Shown here: positions 47,297-59,635 of the stretch, piece after piece
How the letters are laid out: every line of letters begins with the position of its first letter
Numbering within the stretch: position 1 is the stretch's first letter
NCBI GenBank assembly: GCA_963920665.1
Contig: OY987273.1
Location: 5,768,501 to 5,832,500, forward strand
DNA length: 64,000 nucleotides
From: Straminergon stramineum
Taxonomy: Eukaryota; Streptophyta; Bryopsida; Hypnales; Calliergonaceae
Direction: 5' to 3'
Notes under the pieces: model-generated
Seen by the model: the letters and a program-made list of their open reading frames with translations, nothing else
Told to the model about the DNA's origin: nothing
Databases searched by the model: none
Made by a program: the position numbers and the translations under genes

Positions 47297-48096
47297 AGCC
47301 TCACTTCATATGTATGATGTGTTTGGATTAGATTCACTTATTTGTTATAGTTTTTGAACTTATAATATTGGATATTGAATAGTTTCATATATTTCTTGGT
47401 AATGAATTGTATAACCAATGGAATTTCTATAGTGCTATACAGTAGATGGTGTTCATTTGATTTCATATTATAGATGGTTTTTTCAAGAGATCCCTTGGAT
47501 TATAGTTTTGCTTCTATAAAATGAGAGTACTCTTATATTTTGAATACATTCACTATTATATTATTTCATGTTGTTTTCTTTATATTTACTAATAATTATT
47601 GTATTATTTTATTGTTTGTGAAAATTGCATTTAGAAATAAGAAGTGATTAGAAAAAATTGAGTAGTGGATACAACTACTTTTTATTTTGTCAATGTATTA
47701 AGTGCCTATCATGCTTTTAGATAGGGGGTTGGTTGGTTGTTGCAACTTTTCTGCCTACAAAGTTCACTTAGTAGCACCAAGTCATGTATTTTTTTCAACT
47801 GCTCATACAAATTCAACGGGGATCAAACTTGGACCACTTGAAGAAATTAAATAGCCTCTTACAACCAATCATTCAGCTCATGACTTGGTGTTCATTAAAA
47901 GACACAATATTTACTTGTATGAATTACAACACTACTTCTACAACAAATTAAACATACAAAAGGACTCTCAAAATTGCGGAACTATCATTTTAATGGAAAT
48001 TGCTCTTATCTTAATTAGAAAATTTAGTATTCATCAAGCTTAATTTGCTGGAATTGAAATGCGAGTTTTGGGTCTCAAATAAGAGAGGGTCCCTAG
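47297..48096. other. Right noncoding part of element 2
   Basis: AT-rich, no gene. TCTCAA motifs appear near 48072, as in the right end of element 1. Confidence 0.45.
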
Positions 48097-48121
48097 GTCT
48101 CAAAATAATGAATATAATGTT
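48097..48121. mobile_element. Right terminal repeat of element 2
   Basis: Read on the minus strand, this 25-mer starts AACATTATATTCATTATTTT and matches 20 of 25 positions of the MITE end at 3723. It lies 825 bp after the transposase-like gene, comparable to the 431 bp in element 1. The left end and target duplication cannot be checked because they lie before the window. Confidence 0.6.
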
Positions 48122-48840
48122 TTCTTTCAAATCCTCCTTGAAGCAACGAGTGTTGAAGGAGATCTGATTCTTGACAACACTACATTCATAGGTTAGTATT
48201 CAATTCAACTACTCTACCTTGTGATTGTAATCATTTTATAGTTTGAGTCTTTCAACTAATTTATTTTCATTTAATTGGCTATAGGTGCATCCATTACCAC
48301 TTGTCACAATATGGGCCACCATGATGTGGCTTCGAAGGCAAACAAGGACATTTTTGATGCCATCCTCAAGTCGATGAGGAATTCCACTCCAGACCAAGTG
48401 ACAACACCACCCCTGCTTGTAGTTGCAATTTCATAGGATCCAAATGACATGCCCGTGGTGCACTGGAAATTTGCTTGGAAGGGAGAATTTAGTAATTAAG
48501 TTGGTACTTTTTTAATTCTTTCTTTACATGATGACTTCCACATTCTAGAACTCTAATATGGTACCATTTTTTTTTGCAGTCATTGAAGATTGATGTCAGT
48601 AGATGGAATCATGAAGAAACAAAGTCTTCTCTTCAGTCATGAAATGAATTACAAGCTTTTGAGTAGATGGCCAAGGCCTTTGTGGATTTGGGGTGCTCCA
48701 AACCAAAACGTCATAAAGACACTTATGCTCTATATGTCTTACAATATATAGATGGGTTTGCATTTGAGGGTAGAGAGTCTTCAAACTCGTCTAAGACTAT
48801 GAAATCCGCAACCAAGTCCACATCAACTTAGACTCATGAG
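48122..48840 (+). pseudogene. Unrecognised split gene remnant
   Basis: Three possible exons with plausible splice sites: one ending near 48191 at a GTTAGT donor; one from about 48283 (after CTATAG) encoding CHNMGHHDVASKANKDIFDA, then PNDMPVVHWKFAWKGEF past a TAG; and one after a T-rich tract and GCAG at 48580 encoding SLKIDVSRWNHEETKSSL and CSKPKRHKDTYALYVL. TAGs interrupt it. No family recognised. Confidence 0.35.
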
Positions 48841-51800
48841 ATTGACATATCTCTTGAGTCAAATTATTGTGTATTGGTTTATATTATGATTGGATTTGTG
48901 TGTTTTATGGACATGCATTATTCTAATGTGCATTTTTTATTGTAAGAATTGCATCTCTACTGACTACATTTTATTGTGGAAAAATCCTAGAATCAAAAAA
49001 AGGTTCAAATACTTCAAATTTTGAAAAATAAATTCTACACTCTATGCACTTTTTACTTTCTTATGTCCACAGTTATAGTTCCTTCATTTACTATTGAGTT
49101 AGAGTACGCTAATCACAAAATGACTAGCAACCGACAATTTGGGATCAACAATGAGGATGGAGTCTACTTATTTGTACATACAGACCAAAGGTTAGTTTAA
49201 CATGAATCATTGATGGAAATCATCATTTTTGTTTCTGGGATGTGTGAGCACAACTACTCCATCCCCCCTCAACATGTCATGCTCTACAAAACTCCCTTAC
49301 CAGAGTTCAAACTAAATAGATAAACAAACATATTACATGATTTGCAAATGGAGATACTTTTACTTCTTCCGAGAAAGTCAGTCTCCTTACAAAATATACA
49401 AGTACTTGCTACTCTATACAAAGAAAAACCTAGTTGAACATGGAGGTGACTATGCGGCTACTTCTCCTAGTGCTATGAAACAATTACACTAATAAGCCAT
49501 AAGAAAGATGATATGACATGTACTCATCCCACCACATTCAGCAAATTTCAATGAAAATCACCAAAATATATGGTAATCAAAGTGCCTTCACTTTTCCCTA
49601 AGTACATTCCACATTTTATGATGACAAGTCTAAGAATAAAGGAAATCGAAGTATGGTGGTTTAGCCTACAACACTTGGCCTATTAGAATGACAAGCCCAA
49701 TGAAATATGAAAATGAAAATGCATGTACTTACCTCGTTAGAGATTGCCAATTACATTGACTAGACCAAAAAAAATGGGAATGAAAATGCATGTACTCATC
49801 CCTTTAGAGAATGCCAAGCCAAAAAAACATAGAAATGAAAATTATAGACTTATCCTACTACATTCAAAAATGGAACTTCCATACAACTCATACCTTCTCA
49901 ACTTGGGGTTCCTTCTTTGGAGGGACCTTGGCCCTTGTATCCTTTTCACAGATTTTGTCTACAGAATGCTACAAGATAAAAGTCAATTTGGTCATTAAAT
50001 GCCAGGTGAGGGGACACCTCTTACTAAGAACTAGATAAGGTTGCAATTCCCATCACTTGGAAACTATGAGAAAATGACAAAGGCAACATCATTGTGATTG
50101 TAACTAGCTTGGAACATGTCATGCTCAATTTGGGTATGTCTAATTGTCTACTATACATTTGGATTCCCCTAACAACTATCCTTTGTTGAATCTTCTTCTT
50201 GTAATGCATTGCCTTCTAAAGGAAACACCTAGACCATTCAACCATGTGGTAAGAGAAAGAAATTTTTTTGTTAGAGCTCCATTGAAGTGCCTACTCTATT
50301 TAGCCAAGTACAAACTGTTACTTGAGACAACATTGCTGTTGAATCACCTACATTCAGTCTAAAACCCATCCAAAATAATGTGAAGAATAACATATATACA
50401 AACATGGGCAAAAGTGAGGGTCATGATTAAACACAAACTTCTCCAATAGTTTCTAGCCATTTCCATACACATACACATCTTGAAAGGTAGCATAACAATG
50501 ACTCACAATTAGGTGATTATGCATCTGCTTGGAAAACCCTAATTTAGACAATAATTCTAAGACAAAAAAACAAAAGAGGCATAGTTGATAGTTGCATTCT
50601 AAAACATGGAATTCCATAAACTAGTGAAGTAGGTGCAATTTAGAGAGGAAGCTACAATTTCAATTCTACAAACCTACCATCGCCAAAGTACTAAGCCTAT
50701 GAGTGTTCCTAACTATGACTTTGAAGATTTGGAAAATTATGGAGGCCTATCTCATTGACTTTGATGTAGGTGACATGCATTGCATAGTCCCCAACAATGA
50801 CTACTATCTAACTAAGGAGTATTCAAACAACTAGGGACAGTAAAATATATACCTTCAATTTCAACCTAAAATTACAGCATGGTGTAATCTGATGCAATGA
50901 TGGGCACAATGATCAAGTTCCTCTAAGCAACCAAGAAATTCAAACAATAAGAGGCCAACATAATCATTGCATCCCAGGGGTGTTTTTTTGGCAATAAAAT
51001 GCCCAATTTCCCCCCCTCCCAAAAGGGCAGCCTTAAGTGCATAGGAAAAAAAAGGGGCAAAAGTTTGAAAAGATGCCAAAGTGCCATCATAGTACTAAGT
51101 GCACAATCATCGTCTCCTTGAAAACTCTTATTAGTTACAATGCTGAGGCCAAGATGCACTAATCACTCACAAGTGATTACATCGCCAACAATTGTGATTG
51201 TGCTAGGTGCTTCCTAATTTTTGTTTGCAAGCCAATTTGTGATGCTTGGGCTTCTTCCTCGTCATTCATGTTGTTGCCTATTAGCTTGCAAAAGAATTTG
51301 TTACAAAGCCTTGTTCATCTCATTGCTTTCGTGAGAAGTGCAAAAGTTGCTGCAATTGAGGGTGTTCAACTGACAAATCTCATCCACTATTTCTCTTGGC
51401 AATGCCTAAGTAGGGCTATACGATTTTGGATTATTGCTCCTTCATGGTGCTTAGGCGTCAGGCGTTGGGGCGTTGCATCTAAAATTTCTAGATGGCAAAG
51501 TTTCCAACCGTTGGGTGTGCATTCATGTTCCAATTTTTTTTGTTGAGGCTCCACCATTTGCTATAATTGTGGGCTCTGGTTTTTGTTTCTCCTTATACAC
51601 TTGTAGGATGAGGATTCGCTAATGTTTGGGAGCACTATTTAGGTTTTTAGGGTGTTTTCAAATCATATCTTTTGTACATGAGATTTCTTGTGTTTTCTTG
51701 CAATTGGCTAGGATTGTTGATGTTTGTCAATTTGAGGTCTATGTAGTGTTGTTTCTCATGGGAGTTGGTTGAGGTTCAGTTTTTGTGCAAATTTAATCGA

Positions 51801-51960
51801 ATTCAAGAATTTGGCATGTTGGGGATGGAGGACTCTTATGCTATTGACATTGGGTTGGTTGTTGCTGCAAATCTGTGGGCTCTAAGGAAGGTTGTTGTGC
51901 TTTGAGAGAAGAAGTTTGCTTAAATGGAGAAGGAGAAGGAAGCCTCTGCTTGAAAAAATC
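48841..51960. other. No recognisable gene
   Basis: Mixed AT-rich DNA. Short open frames (such as 49744-49998 and 51268-51546) show no family motifs. I see no repeats with clear ends here. Confidence 0.5.
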
Positions 51961-51977
51961 TCTAGAGCAGTCAACTA

Positions 51978-54055
51978 ATGGAGTCAAGGGGGTGCAATAG
52001 GGTGCGGCAGAAGACTACAATGCAATCATATTTTATGCATTCCCGCAATCCCTATAATGACAACATTATGGGGATGATAGGAAACATGTCCATGAACCAA
52101 TGTAGTGCTACTCCAGAAACTAAAGGCCCTGATTGCAATTGCTTGCTCAATGTACTTGTGTCTCTCGATACAAGTTTCAAAGCAACCTCAAAGAATGGTG
52201 AAGCTTCTCCAGTGGTCTTGCGCTCAACCCTAGGGACAATGCTAATTTCTAGTGATGATTCTACCGTAGTACCTAATTTCCAAATCCCATCTGAAAGTGA
52301 AGAGTCCTTTAGAGATGACGACTTCGAGATTCCTCCACCTCCTAAGCGCACAGAGAAAAACTATAGCCTTACACGAAAATTTCAAATGGAGTGGTCGACG
52401 AAGTGTCTGTGGGCTGAAATGGTATTAGCATTTGACGGAGTGCTACACATGGTGCGATGTCGCTTTTGTAGCGAAATGGGAAAGAAGACTTACGTGATGG
52501 GCCCAAAGTTGTATACATTATTGACACATGAAAAGAGGGTGAAGCATAAAAAGAATATGGCATTCTTTGCAGGCAAGTACCCTACAACAGTCTTGGAGCA
52601 AATTAACTCCAACAACAATGTCGAGTCAAGGAAGAAACGGGTGCAACTTGCTACTTTATTCCAAGTTTTCAACGATGGTAGGCCAATGGCTATGTTCACT
52701 TCTTGACTTGCCTTGTACTAGTTGTTGTCCGTCCTTGACTTGCCAAAAATGCACTGGATTGATGGGGCGGGTTGGATTATGGCCTCTCACATGTGGTCAA
52801 TTGTCCAAGAAAAAATGAAATCCATTATCACGTTTGCCTAATACATCGCACTCACCATTGATGAAGCTAGTGCTGTAGACAGTTGCACCTATCTTGCGAT
52901 GCATTGCTATATCATGCAAAATTGGACTCGTGTGCTCATGTTGATTTAATTGCAAAAACTAGAATCAAATGGGGCTTCAATTGATAATTTGACTTCTACA
53001 ATTATTTTAGCATTGAGTGTGAAAGCAAGCTTGACTGTAGAAGCAATTTTTACGAGGCTTATTTGCTTCAGTATCAATGGAGTCACAACTTTCCAAGGTC
53101 ACAGGAGTAGAGTCACTAAACAAATCCAAAGTAACTATATGCCTTTCATCCAAGGTATTTATAGCATGGCCCACAAGTGTAACTTAGCATTCAAAACCTT
53201 GTCTACTTTGGACCTCATGGCAACCATTGAGGACTTGCTACAAGTTTGCCACAATTACTTTGCCTCCAGTCCAGAGAAGTTTGCAAAATTCCACTACCTT
53301 GCATTGGCAATGGAAACAAAAGGCCTAAAATTGCTAAAAAATGTCTCTACACATTGGGTTTCCTTAATTGACCCTCTCAAGTAGTTGCTTAGTGAGTACC
53401 GCTTTGTTGTAGCGAAGATGAACGTGGATGCTCACAACAACAAAGAAATGTTAAGGTTGAAATTCCAATGTTGTACTTTAGCTTCCTCATTCATGTAGGT
53501 CATTACAATGTTGTCCTCAGTTGTTGAAGTATTTGTTTTTTTTGCTTTTGTATTGCAAAATGTTTGTTCTTTTGCATATGTATTGGCTAAGTACTTGTGT
53601 TCATTTTGTGACGTAGAAACGTGTTAGAATGAAGGCCAATGGCGTCTTGACAAAGCTGATTGACCTTTACATTTTGCTAGGCATGATATGCTTGTTGCCA
53701 TTGCTAGAGAGAATTGACCATCTTGTGCATTTGCCCAAAAGTGAGATGTGTTTATCTCTAATTTTGTGGCAACTCTACTAGTTTGTCAAGGGCAATTGTA
53801 CAAACTATATGTAGATAGTGAGCAGGCATTTTCCACAAAGGACTTTTGGTCGTTCAAACAACTTCTACAGTGCTCCCATGAACAAATCCACTTGAAGTGG
53901 GTGCCCTTGCCAATGGACTCAAATGCTACTGGTCAAAGCTCACAATTGGCCTTTCTTGCAAGTCATTAGACTGTGTATGCGTTTCATGAAGGCCAATTCG
54001 TGATCCAGGAATCATTTGCACAAATTGTCAACGCTGTCAAAGTTGAGTGTAAAGG
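51978..54055 (+). pseudogene. hAT-type transposase, N-terminal and central part
   Basis: A zinc-finger hAT-like transposase (ZNF862/DUF4371 style). An N-terminal 242-codon frame holds an acidic stretch SESEESFRDDDFEIPPPPKR and a BED-like block RKFQMEW ... HMVRCRFCSEMGKKTYVMGP. The central part has HWIDGAGWIMASHMW, a Cys/His-containing HKCNLAFKTLSTLDLMATIE and FHYLALAMETKGLKLLKNVS with THWVSLIDPLK (53160-53384), which is typical of the family. Stops: TAA at about 52840 and 52947, TAG after DPLK and after ASSFM, and a frameshift near 53620. Its C-terminal exon lies at 58826. Confidence 0.75.
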
Positions 54056-54466
54056 TATGTTCTCTTCACTGCTTTGCATTTCATTTGTTATTTTCTTTGG
54101 GTAGAAAAGTCAAGGTAGATACAAAGGTAATCTCCTTACTTTGTGCATTTTTGAGTTGGTTGTGGCGATGAAGTAGACTCAATTGTCACTACTGGCCAAG
54201 AGTTCTTTAGACTTGAGGTAATGGGTACATGAAGGTAGTAAAGGTAAGGTACAGGTAATCAATAATCCCTTGTGTTCTTTCCTTCTTTCTTTTCTACTTT
54301 GATTTATATTCAAGGTAGCCAAGTAGGCACCACTTTGTTAAGGTACACATATAGGAACTTAGGTAATCGGTTTGCCTTTGTATTTCCTTTCTTTTGAGTT
54401 TGTAATGTGGCCACCACTTTTAGAGGTAAAAGTAGTAGTGCACAATAGTTGAGGTAGAAGGTAAGC
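54056..54466. repeat. Left part of a palindrome-bearing minisatellite in hAT
   Basis: Diverged units with AGGTAAAGGTA, GGCACCACTTTG or GGCCACCACTTT, and GAGGTAAT... motifs. The same array resumes at 57971 after the family III insertion. The array begins near 54060 just after the last hAT coding segment, so it is probably intronic. Confidence 0.7.
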
Positions 54467-55697
54467 TGTCGTACGCGCAGTGGAGCATAAGTACCATTAC
54501 AACACTAAAATGTCGTAAAATGACTCGAAATATCGTCCCAAGGGATTCTAGACTGTTGTTGTAAGCCAAGATTATCCATATTACCAACTTAAGCACTCTC
54601 TTCATCTATTTTCTCTCTTTTCGGGATCACTACCTTTCTGGAATCTAATCTGGATCCACTCCTTTTCGGAATCTGGATCCGTCTCTTCTCACACACATAC
54701 ACTAGTTTTTAGTGCCTCTATTTTACCCTCGGAGGATTCGCCTTTGATCTTGTAGAGGGGTAGGGACTCACCACTCGTATTTCTCACACTCTCTTCTCTC
54801 TCTAAACTACACAAAACACACTTAGACCCAATGTTGCACTAGATCAGACCAAGTAACACTCTTACAACTTTCTAGATGGCCAATACGGAAAGCAAGTCAT
54901 TCAAAGCCATAACAAGTCTTTTCCACTACAATGACAAACCAACAACAATTGGAACCAATGGGGATTGTTAGTCGTTCACTAGACTGATCCTAGGGTTTGG
55001 TAGACCTTCCGAAGAGTAAGATGGGGATTTTTCCATTGGCAGTTGTCTATCTCTGCACAGAACCCTCCTTGGTATTCCGGACTCGCACCCACACCACTCC
55101 TTGGCGGATTTCCGTTCCAGTGTTTTAAAGGCACCACGCATAATACCGTATTCACAAGCCTAAACTACGTCACAAATGTTCCCTCCCAAATCAAATATAG
55201 TCACCTCAGATCTGTATTCCTCCTTTCCTCCTCCTCTCTCTTACACTTCAACGCTCTCACAAACAAACATAGGAAAGTTGGATAAATGACAAATCAATTC
55301 CTGAATGTCCCCTTGGTGGCTTAGATTAAAGGAAGGATGACAAGATAACAACTATACACACTAGGATGGAATGAGAGGACAACAAGCCTGCCCTCCCTTA
55401 AAAACTCAAAAACCCAAAGCCCAAAAGCCACCCGGAAATCTAGGTGACCAATCACAGACTCCCTGAGAAACCCGGAAAGTTATATTCTAAAAATCTAGAA
55501 CCTGGGCCCACACTTGGAAACTCGGATCAGATTCAAAATTCAAATCCTAACTAATTGAAATTTAACTACTTCGCCTTTTGCACCTTCTTTTGACTGGTCC
55601 CGCCTTGACTTGATGGTGCCCGAATGGATGCCCTAGTAGTCGCTTTCAGAGTTGCCTTCACTAGAGTTGTCCTCACTACTGTCCGGGTCTAGATCTT

Positions 55698-57556
55698 CTA
55701 GATTTCCGGAGGCGTGTCTTCCTCTTCCAATTCCTCCTCTTCTTCCTCCTCTGATCCAATTTGGTACTCCTCTTCTTTAGATTTCTCAATTTGAGTGACC
55801 TCCCTCTTGTCTTTTTCTTCTCTTGGAGAGGTTTCATCCAATACGATGGTAGTCCTTTCTTGCCTGGGTTGAGACTGCTGCATGTGCTTGAAGCTTTCTG
55901 AATGAGTTCGGGCCAAATTCTTCAGTCTTCCAATCCAATCTGCCAAGTCACTTCGGATAAGCAACTTGGGGGTTTGAAGGGTTACCTTCTTAGGAAGATG
56001 GATCATCGGAATCGGTGGCAAGATGGTAACTTCCGGTGGTACCAACTCTTGTGTTGTGTCCAGTTGCTTGGCTGGCTCCCGAATTGTCTTCACGCTCCCT
56101 CGGATGGTCTTTTGCAACTGAGTTGAGAAGGATTCAGTTGAATGCCAGGGAGTCTCCCTAGGAACTTCCGGTCTTGACGGAAGTGGCAGCAATGTTGTTA
56201 ACTTCACCGGAGTTTCGTGTCAAAGTGGATTTTTGAAAAGTGGGAAAAATCCATGATACAATTCAGATCCATCCGTCCTGAGAGCTAGTGCATCTCCTTC
56301 AGCACTGAATCCATCCTTGATGAGAAGTCGACTAGGATCCGGACTACCTTGGATTCGATCAAATGTCCTTCCTCGATTAGTCGATTCTCGACGAGCGAGG
56401 CCTTAACGACGAGCTTCGCGGGTCTACCCACCAGACTGGATAGGTTCTTGATAAGCTGTAGAGCTTCCTTCTCCCTTTGCTTCACTGTGGCGAACTCTCC
56501 TTCTGCCCAACTCATCCTGGCTTGAAGGTCACTCTTCTCCTTCTCCAAATTCTCTATCTGCTTCTCCTTCCGTCCCAACTCTTCTGGATTCAGAAGTTTC
56601 TTGACTACGTTGAGTATATCCTCTGGCTCAACCTTCAACTCCTTGTTGATCCTTTTGAGAAGATTTGCCAAATTCTCATGGTACTCTTGCGCCTACAACA
56701 TCAGGTTGAATCCGGTCTTGAAGAATCCAGAAATGTCTTCCTCTGGCTCATCCGGAACCTTCTCTAGAACAAGGAGTTTTCCTCGTGAAGCTGGATTGGT
56801 AGATTTCCTTCGTCTCCGATTTATGAGCTACTCCTCCTCTTTCGACTCTTCCTCTTCTTCAAATACCAGCTACTCCGCCTCCACTTTGTCTATGAGGCCG
56901 TAATGTAGGATTGTGGATCTGGTGTTGTGCTCTACCATTTCTACATCACTCAAAAGTTCTGTATAGTGGTAGAGGTGGAACAGGTAAGGATTGATTGGGC
57001 TGGTCATAGCCTTTCCTACATTGGCGACAAGCTTGGAGACCACTACGCCAATGACTTTCCCCCAATTGACTGGTCTACCCTCTATTGCACCAAAAATGGT
57101 GTTGGCTACCGTAACCATAACCCGGGTAGGCTTTTCCAGATAGAAGATCAGAGTAAGGAACTCTAAGACCTACTTCTACCTCCCATCTAGACAATCACTG
57201 ATGGCATACCCTTCCTTAGAATGGGCTACATTCTTAAATTTTCCCACAATGAACTTATCTGTTCAAGAAGCTAACCCGGATCCTTTCTTGGGGAATCCAT
57301 ATACGTTTGCCCAAACCTCATCCATTCAGGTTTCAGGTCACCCCCTCACTGTCAGCTCATATTGATTTGGAGCTCCTACGAGAAGCTCTTGAATCATCCA
57401 ATCATTCTTCATAGTCCATGGCCTAAAGAATAGGCCAACACACCCTATTGTGCTCAGGTCGTCTACTAACTACGACCGGTCCTTCAGCCTTTCCGAAATG
57501 GTCGATCAAACCATCCATGCCATGACTAATGGTTTACGGATATCTCCCTCCGCCAT
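55698..57556 (-). pseudogene. Family III protein, copy B
   Basis: A frame from ATG 57556 to 56285 with the same plan as copy A: IRKPLVMAWMV, then RPWTMKNDWMIQELLVGAPN, DEVWANVYGFPKKGSG, EGYAISDCLD, KPTRVMVTVANTIFGAIEGR, INPYLFHLYHYTELLSD, acidic segment, RRRRKS, and a coiled coil (EKQIENLEKEKSDLQARM) ending VRILVDFSSRMDSVLKEM. A further acidic frame (55698-56207, with EEEEEEELEEEDTP) follows and may be the C-terminus after a frameshift. It has about four TGA and six TAG interruptions; one TGA (after TVRG) is shared with copy C, so B and C descend from a copy already carrying it. Confidence 0.6.
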
Positions 57557-57832
57557 CGTAAACCAGAACTAAGTGAACTACTAAAACGATTACTAATTCA
57601 CCACTCTTTCACTCAACTATACGAGCACAAAATTATTGCGAAAGAAAGAGGTAGGAGAAATGAGAGTGGCGGGGGTTAAGTACCCATCATCCTACCAATC
57701 GTTCCAGAAGTGGACCATTTATCCGTAACAGTTCCCTAGATTCCTAGACCCGAACTCTAGGCTATAGGTTGTCACTATCCGGGTTTCTGGAATCTGGTTC
57801 CATCTTGGATCCTGTTATGGAACACCTAAATC

Positions 57833-57871
57833 ATCCTCTTAGCCTTAATGCAATGTTTAGGCTAAGAGGAT
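57833..57871. terminator. Strong hairpin near right end of family III copy B
   Basis: Perfect 13-bp arms ATCCTCTTAGCCT and AGGCTAAGAGGAT around a 13-nt loop. It lies about 100 bp from the element end, upstream of the minus-strand gene. The role is unknown; 'terminator' is used only as the nearest category for a stem-loop. Confidence 0.5.
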
Positions 57872-57970
57872 TCTAATTTTGTTTGCCTATTGGAAATTTC
57901 AAAAAATTCCATACTATTATCGACCTATTTTATATTAACCCGGTAGATTCTGAGTTTACGTCTCGCGACA

Positions 57971-58800
57971 TAAGCCCCTACGGGTTTTTCAATTCCACTT
58001 TCATATTTCTTTTAGGTGGCCATTAGGCCACCACTTTGTCAAGGTCAAGGTCAAGGTATAGGCATGGCGCCTTGAAGTAATCAATAAGGCATGACTTTTT
58101 GTTCTCCAATTTCGAATTTTTTTTGGATGGCCATTTGGCCACCACTTCATGCACGTAAAGGTGAATGCACAACGCCTTCATGGTTGAGGTAATCAATAAA
58201 CCCTACGGACTTTGTTTTCCAATTTCATATCTTTTGTGGGTGGCCATTTGGCCACTACTTCGTGTAGGTAAAGGTAAATGTACAATGCCTTGAGGCTTGA
58301 GGTAATCAGTAAGCCGTGTAACCTTTGTTTTCCAATTTTGTATTTTTTTTGGGTGGCCATTTGGCCACCACTTCGTGTAGGTTAAGGTAGATGTACAGTG
58401 CCTTGAGGCTTGAGGTAATCAGTAAGCCATGCGGCCTTTGTTTTCCAATTTTGTATTTTTGGGGGTGGTCATTTGGCCACCACTACATGCAGGTAAAGGT
58501 GAATGCACACTACCTTCATGGTTGAGGTAATTAGTAAGCCCTATGGACTTTGTTTTCCAATTTTGATTTTATTTTTGGTTGGCCTTGTGGCGACCACTTC
58601 ATATAGGTAAAGGTAAATGTATAGTGCCTTGAAGCTTGAGGTCATTAGGAAGCCCTATAGCTTTTTTTTCCTAGTTTTGTATTTGGGTGAGGTGTCTGTT
58701 TGGCCACCACTTTTTATAGGTAAAGGTAGTTGTACAACACTTTCAAGTAATTGGTAAGCCTTGTGTACTTTGTTTTCTAATTTTTGAATTTTATCTAGTG
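57971..58800. repeat. Right part of the hAT minisatellite, ~113-bp unit
   Basis: Seven units start near 58014, 58130, 58239, 58351, 58463, 58577 and 58691. Each has the palindrome GGTGGCCATTTGGCCACC or a variant, then CACTTCGTGTAGGTAAAGGT, GAGGTAATCAGTAAGCC and TTTGTTTTCCAATTT. The first unit starts mid-repeat at TAAGCC, the exact point where family III copy B was inserted. Confidence 0.9.
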
Positions 58801-58825
58801 GCCGTCATTGACTGTGTCCCCTGTA

Positions 58826-59178
58826 GATGCGGCATAGCAGCTCATTCATGAGCTCAAATTTTGATTTGCTACTGATGGAGTGATGGATGCATTAGGCATA
58901 GTTTATCCACAGTTTTGGCTACAAACTAGTTGTGAAGGGACCTTTTGCAAGAACCTGAATGTCATGAAAAAGAATTTTGGAGAGCCTAGATGGATTCATA
59001 AAAAGGATGGTAGTAAGCTTGTCCCACCTCTCTTGGACTGCTTTCAACTGGAGTGTCTACAAACCTTATTCAAGTTGGCTATATTGTCTAATTCCATGAT
59101 AGCACTAGAAGGGCCATTTCTTGTGAACCCCCTCACAAAGCATTGGAGGTCCTTGGATGCTAACTCTGCCCTGGTGGA
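58826..59178 (+). pseudogene. hAT transposase, C-terminal exon
   Basis: After an acceptor-like CCCCTGTAG the frame reads QLIHELKF, TGA, FATDGVMDALGIVYPQFW, NLNVMKKNFGEPRW, LLDCFQLECLQTLFKLAI and HWRSLDANSALVEG. This fits a downstream exon of the gene at 51978. The frame then runs without a break into family III copy C, so the open frame 58880-59242 is a chance chimera of two elements. Confidence 0.55.
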
Positions 59179-59540
59179 GGGAGGTAGCCATAAACCTTTA
59201 GTTACTGCATGGATGGTCTATTCGACCATTCCGAAGAGATAGAGTGACTGGTCACAATTAGAAGACGACTTGAGCACAATAGGGTAAGTCAGCCTATTCC
59301 TTAGGCCATGGACCGTGAAGAATGAGTGAATGATTCAGGAGCTCATTGTAGGAGCTCCGAATCAGTATGAGTTGACAGTAAGGGGTTGACCTGGAATTTG
59401 GACGGATGAGGTTTGGACAAATGTCTACGGATTCCCGAAGAAAGGATCTGGATTAGCCTCGAAAACAGAGAAGTTCATGGCCGGGAAGTTTACGAATGCG
59501 ACCCATGCAAAAGAGGGGTATGCCATCAGTGACTGTCTAG
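59179..59540 (+). pseudogene. Family III protein, copy C (5' fragment)
   Basis: Encodes HKPLVTAWMVYSTI, SDWSQLEDDLSTIG, RPWTVKNE, MIQELIVGAPNQYELTVRG, WTDEVWTNVYGFPKKGSG and EGYAISDCL, closely matching the N-terminal domain of copy B but on the opposite strand. Homology stops after TGTCTAG at 59540, exactly where element 3 begins. The rest of this copy may lie beyond the right edge of the window, on the far side of element 3. Confidence 0.75.
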
Positions 59541-59635
59541 AACACAATATTCATTAAAATGGGAGTTTTCCATTGAAATGGGAGTGTATTTGTAGCGCAA
59601 TGGAAATATGTCCACATTGAAATGGGAGTATATAC
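59541..59635. repeat. Subterminal repeats of element 3
   Basis: The motif ATTRAAATGGGAGT occurs at about 59552, 59572 and 59617. It corresponds to the TTCATTAAATTGAGA-type repeats at the ends of element 1, with a different but consistent core (GGGAG for GAGAC). Confidence 0.7.

Larger units (their letters stand above)
54467..57970. mobile_element. Family III element, copy B (3.5 kb)
   Basis: Begins TGTCGTACGCGCAGTGG and ends TCTCGCGACA, flanked on both sides by TAAGC (54462-54466 and 57971-57975), an exact 5-bp target duplication. The 5-nt terminal inverted repeat TGTCG/CGACA and TG...CA ends recall LTR retroelements, but I see no long direct repeat and no reverse transcriptase. GGAATC/GGATCC motifs cluster near both ends (54635-54685 and 57784-57815). 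Confidence 0.85.

Noticed and set aside
48097..48125. Exact target duplication for element 2
   Set aside because: Only the right flank (TTCT) is visible; the left end lies outside the window.
54467..57970. Standard LTR retrotransposon
   Set aside because: TG...CA ends and the 5-bp duplication fit, but I found no direct terminal repeats, primer-binding site or polymerase. Left unclassified.
58880..59242. A single 120-residue protein
   Set aside because: It is a read-through from the hAT C-terminal exon into family III copy C, as shown by separate homology of each half.
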